Shown here: positions 1 through 13,735 of the stretch, one piece after another
Position numbering within the stretch: the stretch's first letter is position 1
Layout: each line of letters opens with the position of its first letter
DNA from: Chromobotia macracanthus
Taxonomy: Eukaryota > Chordata > Actinopteri > Cypriniformes > Botiidae
Length of the DNA: 64,000 nucleotides
Direction: 5' to 3'
NCBI GenBank assembly: GCA_036877525.1
Contig: JAZGTH010000008.1
Span: 3,128,001 to 3,192,000 of the forward strand
The notes under the pieces: model-generated
Seen by the model: only the letters and a program-made list of their open reading frames with translations
Database searches by the model: none
What the model was told of the DNA's origin: nothing
Translations under genes and position numbers: made by a program

Positions 1-99
1 TGTCTTGTAGTACCTGTGCATTCTAATCCTGAGGACCGCATCCAGATTTCTACATACATACTTTTTGTATAGCCATGCGGTGCCGTGCTATCAAGTTTA

Positions 100-410
100 G
101 CGTGATCATTGACTGCATTGCCCCCACGTCACGTAAGTTTGTTCAATTACCAAACTTTTATAATGTCTCTTTAAAAGCCCAGACAAACCTCACAAGACCA
201 ATTAGCAGCTACTAGCATAATGCTTGTATCATCTTATGAAAATTAGGGTTGGTTCATTTTACTGAGCATTTTACTGAGTGTTGCTATGCTAATGCACTTA
301 AAATGATCTTTGACTGTATAGTCCCTATGTCAATTAAGTTTGTTTAATGTATGCTAGCATGATCTCAGTATGTCAATTTTGGGATGGTTTGTCTTACCAG
401 CCGTTAACTA
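100..410 (+). repeat. Diverged tandem duplication, about 200 bp apart
   Basis: Two ordered sets of words recur. TTGACTGCATTGCCCCCACG, then TAAGTTTGTTCAATT, is echoed by TTGACTGTATAGTCCCTATG, then TAAGTTTGTTTAATG. TAGCATAATG, then AATTAGGGTTGGTTCATTTT, is echoed by TAGCATGATC, then AATTTTGGGATGGTTTGTCT. The second copy is shortened. It may be an old repeat or part of a longer satellite running off the left edge. Confidence 0.45.
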
Positions 411-490
411 CAATAACACAAAGCTGACAGTACAAGAGGCCTGACCCACAAAATTATTTTCAAAATGATCAAAACATGGCCAAAGATACA

Positions 491-511
491 GTGTGTGTGT
501 GTGTGTGCGTG
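491..511 (+). repeat. (GT)n microsatellite
   Basis: Ten GT-type dinucleotides, with one GC interruption. Confidence 0.9.
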
Positions 512-3500
512 CTGCAGTTATAAATAGTCCTGGGAAAATGATCCTACAGTTTACCTCCCATTCATGGCAGGCAACAACTAGCTTCAGGCGATAGATTCTG
601 GTATTAAGGCGTTTGTGCTAATTGAAAGGTCACCCTGATAATTATCTACTCCTAAACAAAGGCAAACACTCGTCAGTTCCTTGGTCATGAACAGGAAGCA
701 TTGCATCCTGTCGGCTAAGTTACAGTCAGTCTATCATTATCACACGCAGAGCTGGGCTCTGTGAGACATTTCATTTAAGCAGTCACTAACCTAATTAAAG
801 CTTGCTCCTGCACATCTTTGCAATCTAATAACTAATTAACAGAGTCCAGCTCAGCAGCAATAAGCAACAAGCCTGGGGGCTAAACTGCAACCTTTTTATC
901 TCTTCTGCTCTGGCCTCTGCATCTCATTTATGTCCTGTTGCATCATTCTTTGTTTTTTCTTTTTTCTAGTTTTTATAGTCCTAAGCCTTCAATATTGGTA
1001 CCTGTCACATTGTACAAAACCCCAGTCAGATCTTAGGGAAAAAGTCAAAGCAGACCATGAGTCTTTGATGTCAGACTGTGAGATCACACATCTCAGGTCT
1101 TTGGTCTCCACTGACGCCACTGACCAGGCAATCAATCGTGTCACGTTCTGACATCCTCATTAATGTGTGAAACCAAAATGGTACTGCACAAACCCAGGTG
1201 AGCCCTTGCATTCATGTTGCCTATGTTTTCCTTAGAGAAGAAATTGTATGTCAGAGTGTTTTGGCTGGGCGAATAAGGTAATTGGTGGACTGCCTATTTG
1301 GTCCTTCATTAGACGGTCATTATAGAAGAGGTTCCAATGTAGGCAACCCGACAACCCAAATTTACAGATGCTGTCAGAAGATCTATTGCAAAGTCTATTA
1401 ATCATGGTCAGTGAGCATTTTACACTAAGTGTCATATCATAATAAAGGATTAATAAATAACAGAATTTTTTCAAGCAAAAAGTGGCCATCCCATGGTAGG
1501 GGTCCTCAGGAATGTGAAAGCACTGGTGACCTTTTTGGTTGGTCTTTCATGTTTGCTAGCATGATTCCGGAGTGAGTGGATAGACAGAATGCAGGACATT
1601 CAGCAGGGATGAGGGGAAACTGTCAGCCCTTTGATCCCACCTCAGCAGAGGGGCAAACACACTTTTTCTGGAGAAATTCAAGGACTGAAGAGTCCATCTG
1701 AGAAAGGATTTGAGAAACGTAAGATAAGGAAAGATTAAGATAGATCCTGTTCAAAACAGGAACTGAATGAAAACAGAAAGGAGCTTTGGGAATTATCCAG
1801 GCTCTCAAGACTCCTGGTGTAGCACCGGTCTCCTGGGTGACTGGTCTTGGCTGTGGCTTTGCAGGACATGTTGTCATGTGAGACTTGAACATAAATCAGA
1901 AACCCAAAGGACAACAGACTGAATGATGTATATATTAATGAGGCAAGCAGAAGAACAAATCAACACTCTCACATTTCTATTTTTGATGTGCTGCAGAAGT
2001 ATTCCAGCATCATTTATTCCGTCTGCATTTTCCGACATTTTACCTATAAATATGATGCATGTGAAACAATTGCTACACCATCATCTTCTCACTCCATTTT
2101 CCCTCCTTTAAAGGTGATATCAAGAAGGGTTTGTGAAAAAAACATGAGAAATGGAGAACAAAAACAAGAGAATATGATACAGAAGAACTGAAGACATACA
2201 CAAGGTCATGAGAGAGCAATTAGTCAGTCAAGCGAGCCACCATGTTCGGTTCAAAAGGCCGTCAGTGGCCAGTAATAAACCAGCGTTTCGCCCATGCCTA
2301 TCCAGTGCTCATCAGGAGCTCGATAAAACGATTTCCCCAAGAGTAGCTCAGACCAACCATTGTTAGCAGCGTGGGTTTTCAGCATGAGCGCCCCTCCATG
2401 AAATGCATTACCCATAAGCCATTGTAAGGCTGGGGACAGAGCTAAAAGAGGAAACCTCAGTAGAGTTTTCAACAAAACACTATCTCACACACACACACTA
2501 ATGTTAAGATAATGTTATTTTCTACCATTTTACCTATAAAGTCCTGTACAACAAGCTACTAAATAAATACAGCATTTATCGGTATTTTTCCACACGTTTT
2601 TCATTTGCCAGCTAAAAATCATAAGTGAGATCACTTGGAAAAGAAACAGCACATCTCTATTCAACAAACGTGTGATTTGAGGTATCTTTCATAAAGAACC
2701 AGTGCAGAACAAGTGCACCAAAGCTTCATGCACAGAGTTTGAGGTTTGTATATACACAGAAACATATGTACCACTTTTCATGTAATTCTCTTTTTCCCTG
2801 TAATTAGACACTGCACACATACCATGACCTCCTTACATAACTAACCCGCTGCTTATCACAGCCATGCAGGCGATTCCCATTACGCAACAGCTCCTCAAAA
2901 ACACTCTCCTCTCAAGAAGTCCAGTCAAGCTATTTCAGCCTCCCACCCTTCCCACTCTTCCATCATCACTGGAATCCTCCAAGAGAAGTTCAAGCATAAA
3001 ACAGGCTTCTCTCCAGCTCTGGAGTCTTACCACACCAGAAAAGCACACATTTGCCCCTGATGGCCAGTCCAGTTTCAAAGAATCTTTCCCATAAGGCCAT
3101 GCAGCAAAATAAAACTAGAGCCTGATCCCGTAAGCCTTTATAAACGCATTACACTTCAAAAACTCGACGCTGCTATCAAAACTTACACATTCTCTTCATT
3201 TTCTCGATTTCTCTGCATTTGGCACTAACGTTATGTACACAAAGAGATGAACTGTTGTCATACAAAATCCATTATTGCATCACACCATAGAGGATTAAAG
3301 GACAATCTTTATGCTTAATTTAAAACTGTACTTGTAGCACCCACTTCTGATAATAAAGTTTTTTTATGTAAAGCTATTATGGAATTTAGAAGTTTTACAG
3401 TGAACGAAAAGGTTGTATCTGACGTAGCACTTTGCATTTTACTATTACTGCAAACATTCGATAAATACGTGCATTGCCGACGGTATGTTTTGGGACAGTC

Positions 3501-6500
3501 GTGGCCCATGATAAAGAACAAATAAATGTATCCCAACATTCAGACGATTTTCTACATTACTCTTTCCACATACAACAGCCAAACCGTTTCTGCAATAAAT
3601 AAATAAAAATGCAATGGCAGGCTGTTCTTCACCTGGCTGTTTTTTATTTTATTTGCATCAGTAGTTGTCTGATTACTCAACAAAAAAAGCAGCAGAGTTA
3701 TTGCGGCTGTCTGAGTCAGGAAGGTGGTGATGTCGGCAGCCACTATCTCTCCCGCTCACCTGGTTTAACTTATCTTCCCCAATGCATGGCATTAGACACG
3801 TTCAGTGCTGGATCAAAGAACTGTGTTTCTCAGCACTGAGCTCAACTGTTATGGGCGAGTGTGGAGGGTGGTGTCTGTGGGACAGCAGCTGCTGGAAATG
3901 TCGTCGTCTGGGTAAAGTGTGGGAGGAGAAAAACAAGTACTTGGAACAGGGGTGAGCCATTCATACCGGGTAAAATGATAAACAGAAGTGTCAACTGGTG
4001 TTTTTTTAAATTGTGGTTGTGTTAAACACTCTAGCATGGTAGGGAGAATAGGAAGTTTAAAATGACATTAAAAATAGTTTTTTTAGTACTTGCCTATACT
4101 TTACTATTCTAGCTATGTTTCCAGTCATGTATTCAAAGCATCAAGCATAGTAAACAGTTTTATTGTTTTCAGTTTTTCCCAATTCACATACAGAATTAAG
4201 CCTATATTTTTATAACATAAATTATATATAATACAATTAGCTTCTTTAGCTGAAACCAGGCTACAAAAACAGACTGCTGTCAAGACAGACAATGCTTTTG
4301 CCAAGAAGGCAAATGGCTCTTTTAATTAAAAAGGTGGGACTTCCTGTCCTAAAGCTGCCATGTTGATTCTTACATTTAGTTTTCTACAAGTAGCCCATCA
4401 CCTCCTCATCCTACCTCCAAACTGAGCAAAAAGAGGTTATTTTTGGTCAGTGTGATAAAGAAAAACATGTCCTACAGTGCCATCCACTGAAACTGTCAAA
4501 AAACCTTCCTGTGTGCATTTTGGAAGCTGCCCAAACTCATCAACTCTGTCATTTAGATCGCCACACATGCAGACACCCACATGCACCTGTGAACATATTT
4601 TAGAAACCACTACTGTAAGCAACAACGGACACAAACACACACGCACACACAGTCCTGGCCTGCTTTCTGGTAACAGACACAGCGGGGACATGCAACACAG
4701 AGGCAGAGGTGGGCCGTGTCCATCTGAAGAGGAGATTGCATCAGCTGCTTGAGTTAGCAACACAGTCAAATGAGTCTGGCCAGAAGCATTCAGCCGGCTA
4801 ACAGCACAAACAGGCTAAATGTACAGATCCTATTATGCTAACCCGACACTGAGAACTCGTTCCTGATGTTCAATATAGACAGACCACTAAAAGGAGAAAG
4901 AGAGAGACAAACATGTTCATTATTGCTAAAAAAGTTAAATAATGAAAAAATCAAGGTCTTTGCATACTGCATGGTAAATCTTTGTCAGTGATGTTATTTT
5001 GTTAAGAGTAAATAAAAATAGTGAAAAATTAATAATAATGACAAAAGCCACAGGGTAAAGTTTTGCTTAGTTTTGATGCAGTGTCATTTGTCGCAGGTTG
5101 TGGAAAGCATGGGAGCAGTTTACATTAACCGGTTCAAAGTCGTCATGAGGGCACAGTTTCGCGAGGCTGGATTACCACATAAAGCTCCTTGACAGAGTAA
5201 ATGTGCCACTCAATGCCTTTGGGATGTTTTTCGCCAGGACGGTTTTACTGTTATATACTCATAATGCAGCATTTTCATTTTGTAAAACAGCTCATACTAA
5301 CAGCAAGTGAGCCATTAAATGTCACTGCTGTTCTTAGACTTAATAAATTCAAAAGTGTGCATGCGTGCTAGTCACACCAAGCATCATTTTAGATTTAACC
5401 AGATTTTGGTTTTAAATTAACTGAAATTAATTACAATCCTATATGTAACATTTTTAAGAATAAGTGGTTTTTATCTCTTGCAAACACTTTCAGAACCACC
5501 ACCTAAACACTTTATGGCGTACAGACTGAAAATGTCGTCCTGACAAATGCATTTGGTACATTAGAGGTCTTGGGGTTGGGGTTCATGAGCAGCATGAGTA
5601 TTAAGCAAATGCAGAGAGATGAGTGTGTGACGTTATAGCCATTATGGACTGGAATTATGCCCTCCATTCTACCTTCTGTCTAATCTGTGTGGTACATTTA
5701 TGTGATTGGTACAACAGCAACTTAGCTTTTCTTCTTTGTATCAAAGATGTCATTTAGGAATGCTGCGATGTAGAAATTCTGTTACATGGAATTATTTTTA
5801 TGCTATGCTTAGAATATACAATGCTGATGATTTACATTGTACTAAAATCTGTATTATTTTATCTTTATCAAAATAAAAACAAAACCATGCAACTTGAACA
5901 ATGCCTAAAAATCACAATTTTTATAATCAGTGACTTTTAAAAAGGGGGAAAATACATGAGAGTTAAACAGCTCCATCTAATAAATGTACATATTGGTATT
6001 TGTATATACAGTATATATGTGCACAAACACACACAGTAAACATCTGACAGAAACATCACCCATTTATCAGCTTGAGCAATCAGAAAATGTTCTCAATGTT
6101 ATCTGCCATGTTCCAGTGGGAACTTAATAGAAATAGCTGCTTCCTGGCGTTGGGAGTGGGCTCCTGTGGGCGCCTGCAAAAATAATCTAACCAGCCTTTG
6201 TTTAGAGAGAGAGCGGTCCGAAATGTGCAGTGCTATGAGAGAAAATGCACTTTAGGACCATGACAAACAGACTGAAAACCTGGTCATGGGGCATAACCAG
6301 AGTTCTGTTTCTTTAGAGAGCCATTTTGAACCACAAAAGGAACAGTGTTATGATTACTCCTCAAGATAACTAATTCTTGCTCTTTGGCATTCGCACAGTT
6401 CATGGGTTAATGCAGTCTTACGAAGTTACGTAAGTGTTAGGGGAAGAACTTTAGGTGGCCTTTCCATTCCATGATGGAGACAAAGGGAAAATGGATCTTC

Positions 6501-7368
6501 AAACAGACGAGTGCAGAGATATTTTCCTGCAGTAAGTCATTTGCAGCTCTCAGGCTAATTGCTTAGAGTCTGTTGAAAGAAACGCTGGGATGCGATAAAT
6601 CTACCAATGACGGACATGTCATGTCTCCATGAAAATGCTAAATACTGAAAAGGCTAAATACTTTTAACACAGGCCTAGACAGGGACAGAATTAGGGCTAA
6701 TGGTTGTGCCTTTGTTCACAAAGACTTTGTTATTGACTGAAACCTGAACGAATCCTTTCACCTTCATTGTGTCTTGATGCATTTTCTGGTCTCTTTAGAA
6801 CATTTTTGTACTTTTGAATGGCTGTCAATTTAGAAACATGCTTTTAGCACCAGTAACGGTGCAGTCATGTCATATACCAGAATGGGCTAACTGCCGAAGC
6901 TAACCAGTCAAATCATAACCCCCCCAGTTATTCTTCTGTGGGGAAAACAGACTTTTTAATATGAAAATACTTTTAATATGAGAGTCAGGTGGACAATGTT
7001 ACTGAGTGGAATGCTTTAGATTTTAGGACATCTTGTCCTACTTGGTGAGTCTACTGAAAAGTTATAGACATCTTTCTTGTATTTTTCTGTTTTGAAGAGC
7101 TGTAGTGTGACAGCTACACAGGGACATCTAGGGTCTGTGCATTCATTAGCATAATGTTCTGTAGCTGTGCTATTATCGAAGTAGGAAAAATAATTAAGAT
7201 AAAGGCCATGAAGGAACTTTGTGTATCGACTGTCTACATCAAGATTTTTTATGAACTTTCAGTGACAGGATTCTTATAGTGGATCATGCTTTGGTTCACA
7301 TGATTTGAAATTTTTAAATATTTCTCAGTGACAACTTGATGGTTTAATTAATGTGTTTTTGGCAATGC
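512..7368. other. Intron 2 DNA without gene
   Basis: I see only short CA/GT runs (2486-2499, 4632-4651, 6025-6036) and many small chance frames. The stretch at 2236-2470 has balanced base composition and a 74-codon minus-strand frame, but no splice sites and no protein I recognise. Confidence 0.6.
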
Positions 7369-7460
7369 TGACCAGTAAACCAACAAGCTTGGCCAAGACA
7401 ACTACAGAAACCAGTTTAAGAACAGCAAACACTATAAGCTGGTTTTACCAGGTAAAACCA
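7369..7460. repeat. Possible MITE fragment with CCAG/CTGG arms
   Basis: It contains TGACCAGTAAACCAACAAGC and AAGCTGGTTTTACCAGGTAA, fragments typical of the cyprinid ACCAGCTTAAGCTGGT palindromic elements. A similar run (GACCAGCAAGACTTTATTAG, then ACCAGCTTAAACCAGAAACT) occurs at 41950-42020. Confidence 0.35.
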
Positions 7461-10400
7461 GGTACCTTCTAAAATACTTAAAAGATTATTACATGCAGCA
7501 CATTTAGAAACTATCAAATATATAGTACTTTTTTACATTAAAAAATAATTTATGTTTTACATAAAAAACTTGTCTATATAAAGTTTATCTATGTCTATGC
7601 CTCCTTAGTGGAGCCCTTTTTTTTTTTAAAAAAAAAAAAAAACCCTAGAGCTGACTAATTTAAAATGCTGTAATTATAGGAACTAAGTTTTTTAGGAAAT
7701 CTGCTCAGACTCACTAACTCAGACTTTTGGCTGGGAAAACTACAGCCAAAACACTAATTAGCATTAACACACACCTTCCGATAGGTCAAAACAATTCTAG
7801 GATAATTCATGGAAGTCATCAACAACATTATCTGAAAGCCAGGAATACTGTGCTGTGTTTTCAATTTTCCTGCAAGCAGGGTGTGCAATAATCAAACCCC
7901 GCAGTGTTTGGCAAGACAAGTTTCTCAGGTAGCGATTTTTCTTTATTTCTGGCATGGGACACTCTTCAATAAAAAGGTGGCGCCAGTCTTGGCTGTTACC
8001 GAGTGCTATTGATGTGACAACATTTACGTGGTGTGTGACAAAGAGAGAGGGCAAGAGAGAAAGAGCAAAAGTGAGAAAAGGATATGTCTGTGGCACCTTT
8101 GAGGTATTGACAGAGCAGTGAGGGCAGGCGTCAAGTAGAATCCCACAGAGCAAGAGTCCCCACTCTCTCTGCTTCCTTTTCAGCCAAAAATCAATGGCAC
8201 TGAGGAACACACACGTAAAGAGGCAGGTGCAACTTATATGGACTTTCTAAAAGGTAAGAGAGGCAAATGAATGTCACAGTGGGCCTAGCACCTGTTGGAG
8301 AACACCAAGGCCACAAATGCTTGTTGCTATGCCAGCTCAATTTAACAATCCGTCATGCTCCAAAAATTTAGAAAACAATTCATAAGGTCCGCTAAGCTCT
8401 TAGCATTACCGTAAGAGGCAACAAGTCTCTCAATCAGCTCCCTAGGTTGTGGATCAGTATATCGTGTATATGAATTTGGGCACTGTCAAAGACTCTGGTT
8501 CACTATATATTAGGACACTGATGACGCTGTTTCCAGTGACTAAGTGCATTGTTAAACTGGTCAGACTGGTTAAACTGGTATTTATTAACAATGGTATTTT
8601 TCTGACATCATTTTAATATTGTTTAAAGTACATTATGAAAATTCTTTAATTGGTCTTGTTTCATATCCATGGAACATTTCAGTGAATGTTTATTTAAAAT
8701 GTTAATGCGATTAAGTTCCCAATCTGTCTAGAGATGTCTAGATTTGTTCACGCTAATGCTGATATAATATGTATCAAAACCTTCTTTTTCAAAATACAAT
8801 TACATTTCTGGAATTTTTAGGGAACGAGTGTTCCAGTCAACTGTAATGATTCTGCGACTAAGACAGCCCTTAAAATGGTGACTCCCTGATCAGTGCCCTG
8901 ACTACTAAACTAGGGAGCGGACTGGGATGCACCAAAGCTTTTTTATTTCAATTAACATGCATTGATGAATCTTGTACTATAAAACTGGCATGCATATTAA
9001 GAAAAATGTCATTTATCTTAACTTTAAAATGTGACCATTTTGCAGCTATCTACCTAAATAACAACAGATATGCTTACATGGCATAAGCACTTGCCCGCAT
9101 GTATAAACATGCACTGCATTTGACAAGCATTCTTTAAACTTGTGTTCCTGTTTGTGTAGTGTTTTTGGCCCAACATTTAAATTAGTGCTGTGCCCGGAAA
9201 GTCAGGGCCAATAAAGCTGTTTACGATGAAGCACTGTCAGATGCAATGTTTTGTTATTGTAGGTTTATGTACGCCTTAAACCGTTCTGTTAAATCCACTC
9301 GTGATCAATAAAATCCATATGGAAATCCTTGTAAAACAGAAACATTCCCATAATGCCTTGGCAAAATGACAAAAGTTAATTTGTGCCGATTGACCATCTC
9401 AGTAATTACTGCTGGCTTTGCTTTAGTACATCAAGACGAAAGAGGTCACCCTGCCCATCCTCTTTAATAGCTAGCTAAATTTACTTCTATGCAAGGTACT
9501 GCTTTAAAACACAGTAGTTTAAACATGAACAAATATAATTTTAAGAGCACATTTGATGCCCTGGTATTGGACTTGTAATTTGGCAGTCTTTGGGCAAAAT
9601 CCTGTAATACTTAAGCTCTGCATCAAAGCACAATGCTGAAAAGATTTCATGCACAAGGAAACATACAGTGACAAGCAATCTTTATATAAACTAGCACTGT
9701 ATCTATCCCTCATCTCTTCAAATATTAATTCCCTGACAACATCATTATCCTGACTGCTCAACAAAGTGATAAAGTGGCCTGTAGCAGAAACACACAGCAG
9801 CTATGAATAGGAAGATGATTATTCTGACTTCAAACACGCTGAAGGTTCCGTTGCATGCTTGTTCTGTTCAAAGCCAATGCAGACCTGGGAAAAGCATAAG
9901 GAGAAAATGAGGAAGTAAGAGGAAGGATGCAGGGCACAAGGGTGAGTGCAGATATCCAGAGAGAATATTTCTACTTGTGAAGTGGAAATCCAGACGACGT
10001 TAACTGTCTACACTATCACTTTGCTGTAGCTACACCAGTCTACCCTGAGACCCATGAATACTGCATCAGTCCACAGTTTTACTGTAATTCCTCAAACATC
10101 TCTGTGTCTGCAGATGGTCCAATGAAAGCCAGGGAGGGGCAGTGGACATTTTCACTTAACAGTGTGATCTACCCTTAGGCCCTTTACACAACAAAGACAT
10201 TAAACTAGGATCGTTGCTACTGATATAGGGTTTGAGTGACCTTTTGTGATATGTAGGTATAATATAGTTTATGTAGCTGCTCGGTGCAATGAAATGTGTT
10301 GCAGGCGTGTGTGTTGTGTTGGGGTGCCCATCAGGGAACTATCTATCAGGGGTCAGCAGTTGTTACTGGACAGTGATGAATTTCCACCAGCTCTAAGTCA

Positions 10401-13400
10401 AGAGGACTGGAGTGGCTGGACATAACATCACCATCACAGCCATCCATCACAGATTGGTCTCAAAGAGCCAAAATGAGCCATACATCAACGTCTTTTGCAG
10501 AAGGGCCTATCCAGCACAATAGCTCCTCCCTCTGGAGTCACGCTCTATTACTGCAACTGCAAGTTGCAAGAATGGCCCCAGGGCAAAGACTTGAGAAACA
10601 CTAAACTTTTGTGATCTTGCCATATCCCAAACCAAGACTAACTCCAAAAAATCCACTTGCTTTCTGGAAGACATACATTTCTAGACAATCCAGTATCCCT
10701 GCTTCAGTCTGCCATTGTGGGATTAGCATTAGCATTTTGCAAATAAGTGCATTGTGCCAGATAATTATAACACCAATTGGTCTCTCATTAATGCAGGGCT
10801 ACGCTAAGCCTTGTTCTCTTAATAAGTCCAGTCACACACATGCTTGAGTGTGTTTGTAGACCACATAAAGGTAGAGTAAGTGTGCACATTGCATAGCAAG
10901 GCATGAGAAAGAACATTTTGCTAATTGTAAAACAAGCTAGTTTATCTGACCATAGCAGCAGAAAAGAATCTCAGTTAATTTACTGCTGAGATGATTAAAA
11001 TGACTGGGTATTTTAAAACTCTATAATTCCATGTCTTACCGTCTAAAAGATTTTTTTCCTGTTACTCAATTTGTAAAGCCTATCGTGAGTTTGATTCCCA
11101 CACACACACTCAAAAAGTGTATGCCTTGAATGCACTACACTACATACGTTAGTCTCTTTGTATAAAAGTGGATGTTAAGTAAATAAATAAATATATACCC
11201 ATCAAACAATATTAAAAAACTTTATATTTGTCATCTTGTTATTGTCATATTTTGTCTAAAACATCAAGTTACCACTGTTTTAATATAGTAACAATAATAG
11301 TAATAGTAAATGATTCCTCAAATCATACATTTTACGTTGAGGCTTTTCTAAACAATCAGACTGGTAGATGACAAAAACAGGCTTAAAACTCAGGACTAAA
11401 ACTAGACTTGTCTGACTTGGACTAACCAGCAACCACACAGAACATCCTAGAACCACCCGAAACATTACTACTATAAAATCATCCTAAACTTACATGGGAT
11501 CAAAATAGAAGAGAATAATTCTAAAAACAATCCTTCTATCATTTTGTTTAATATGACACTGATGGCTAATAGTGTAGTAAGTAGTAATATGTTGGAAACA
11601 GTAGTTACACTGGTTCATTTTAAAGGAACTCCCATAATAATACAACTGGGGTGTGAAATAACGCAGGTGTTGTGTCACAATTCTACAGCTAATTTGATCT
11701 GAGCATCAGGAGAAGAGGAGGAATCGTGCATGATAAGTCTCGTCCAGCCTGCCACAACGTGCTTTAGAAATGAAATCTCCTTGGGACCGATACAGACTTA
11801 ACCACACACAAATGCGTAATTAGGCTCTGGCATTTGCATTGTGCTCTGTTTGGAAATGAGAAAAGGAAAGAAATGATGGAGAGAGTGTGGGTGACAGAGC
11901 TTCGTGCTCTGATTAAAACAGAGCAATATGTGTTATTAAGGTAAGAATGAAGTAGGAACCTGACAGAGGCTAATGACCTGTCCTGTTCCTCCACCATGGG
12001 GAGGAACTGTCTCATCCATCTCTTCCTGTCACTGTCATGGCCCACGCAGCTGCCTATACTGCAGAACGGTTACTAGCCAAAACCATGTTACATCACTTAA
12101 TTTATTGTTGAAGTACCATATTTTTAGGAATACAAAACATTTTTGCCAATGACAGAAACCCACACCCTGTTGAGTAAAACACACTCGGATGGTTCAATTT
12201 CCTTGGCACCGGTGACAAGGAAGTATCCCAGAATGCCAAGCAAGGCAGCTGTTAAAGGTGTCAACGGAGAGTGCGTCCTGTGGTTGGTCACCTGTCCTGT
12301 CACATTCGCTCACTCTTTCCATTAATCAAAACGAACACACCCTGCTGTCTGTGCAATTCTTGTTACTTAGCCCTTGATAATAGTGTCATGAATAACCCAC
12401 GATTGTTTTTTCCTCTTGCTTTGCTTCTCCTCTGCACTCCCGTTCTCTTGCAACCTTTATTCACACTCAAACACTACGTCTCTATGGCTCTCCACAGACA
12501 TTAACAAACATCCTGCCACCTTTCTCTTTCAGAGGGAAATGGGAAGACAATGATATACAATGATGGAGAGTGAAAGAGCAGACAAGAGAAAAAGTTAGCG
12601 AGAAAGTTGAGTAAAGTGAAGAGATCTGTCAGGGCAGAAGCTGCTACCTCTGTGGCTTCACATTTGAAAGGAGGACGAAAAATAAATATAGTACTGTAAC
12701 AAGACAAAAGCAACATGAGGACAACCAACCATCCAATAAAAGGGAAAGAGCCCACCAGCACAAGGACACTCTACCATGTGGGAATACAAGACCCAAGAGC
12801 CCTGCAGAACTCTCTCTTAGAGAATGGGCAGGCCTGGTGAAACAAGCTCTTTAAAAATCAATCTTTGCCTCCTTGCTTCCTTGCTCTTTGTCTCTACACC
12901 TGAGGGAACCTGTCCCTGTGCTCCTTGCACACTTCCTCAGCTCAATGAAGTCAAAAAGAGCTGTTTTAATAGATTTCCAAAACACGTTTCAGATGACAAA
13001 AGCCCCAGCTCTGGTGAAAGCACAGGTACACAATACACAACAAGGCAAGTGATAGAGCTCCATTCACCGATTTGACAAACTGATTATCTCTCCGGGGCTT
13101 AAGCGCTGATCGATTAACAGCTTAAAAAAAGAGGGGAGGAAAGAAAGGATGAGTGAAAGAGAGACTTTCCATTGCTTTAAGATCCTGAATATTGTGTAGT
13201 TTCATGAGAGAACCTTCCTAAAAAAAAATTAAACATAGCTAGAGCCCTGATTACATAAATAATTACATAAATCAATCAAACTGCACAGTGAGTGTGTCAC
13301 AAGAATATAAAGACACAAAAGTAGAAGAGGTTCAGTTTGGAAACAATCCTACACCCAAATGTAAAAACTGCTACCACAACTCAAAAATAACCCATGTGAA

Positions 13401-13417
13401 ATGTTTTAACCATTCAA
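7461..13417. other. Intron 2 DNA, one SINE only
   Basis: Apart from the SINE at 11056-11195 and a T11/A15 homopolymer pair at 7617-7642, I see nothing. The 137-codon minus-strand frame at 7797-8210 has no recognisable domain and no usable splice context. Confidence 0.6.
11056..11195 (+). mobile_element. tRNA-derived SINE with LINE tail, degenerate (copy 1)
   Basis: The head resembles TTCCTGTAGCTCA, with an internal deletion in the anticodon region, then a B-box-like GAGTTTGATTCCC at 11086-11098. A body with GCCTTGAATGCAC follows, and a mutated tail where TTTGTATAAAAGTGGATG stands for the hairpin TTTGGATAAAAGCGTCTG. It ends in AAATAAATAAAT. Same family as 37849-38014 and 43055-43178. Confidence 0.65.
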
Positions 13418-13735
13418 ATGTTCTATCAGACTGGCAGTTCAAACAGGGTTGATGTATTTGTGGAAGGGTCATCCATCAAGTGGGTGGGCACAGAACAGTG
13501 CAGAGTCAATTACTCCGAGCTGGCCTGGTACTCTGTGCCACTTCCTGCCTGGCAGTTGCACACAATAGGCCAGAGTGGATGCCAAGGCAGCTTGTTAGCC
13601 CCTGGTCACATACCCCAAATGGGCCTGAAATGGACTCGGCACCACACTCTTCTCTGGATTGAAAGGTTAAGCTGTGTACCTTGCCCAGAACGGCTCTCTG
13701 TCCAAGAGACAGGCAGAGGTGCTCTTTTCTGTTGA
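13418..13735 (+). repeat. GGCC/GGCA-rich block, possible interspersed repeat
   Basis: A G+C-rich stretch in A+T-rich intron, with words such as GAGCTGGCCTGGTACTCTGT, GGCCAGAGTGGATGCC and GGGCCTGAAATGGACTCGGC. Its texture resembles the GGCCAGATGTGGCCC-type repeats of cyprinids. A 105-codon open frame runs through it, but I recognise no protein. It could also be conserved single-copy DNA. Confidence 0.3.

Noticed and set aside
2251..2475. 74-codon minus-strand frame in a balanced-composition patch
   Set aside because: Contains the words DEHW that recall the missing ptprg exon 3 (PEHW), but the flanking residues, splice sites and context do not fit.
7797..8210. 137-codon open frame on the minus strand
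   Set aside because: Purine-rich plus strand explains the lack of stops; the protein has no family features.
11061..11100. Possible functional tRNA gene
   Set aside because: The anticodon arm is deleted and it is continuous with a SINE body and LINE tail; it is a SINE head.
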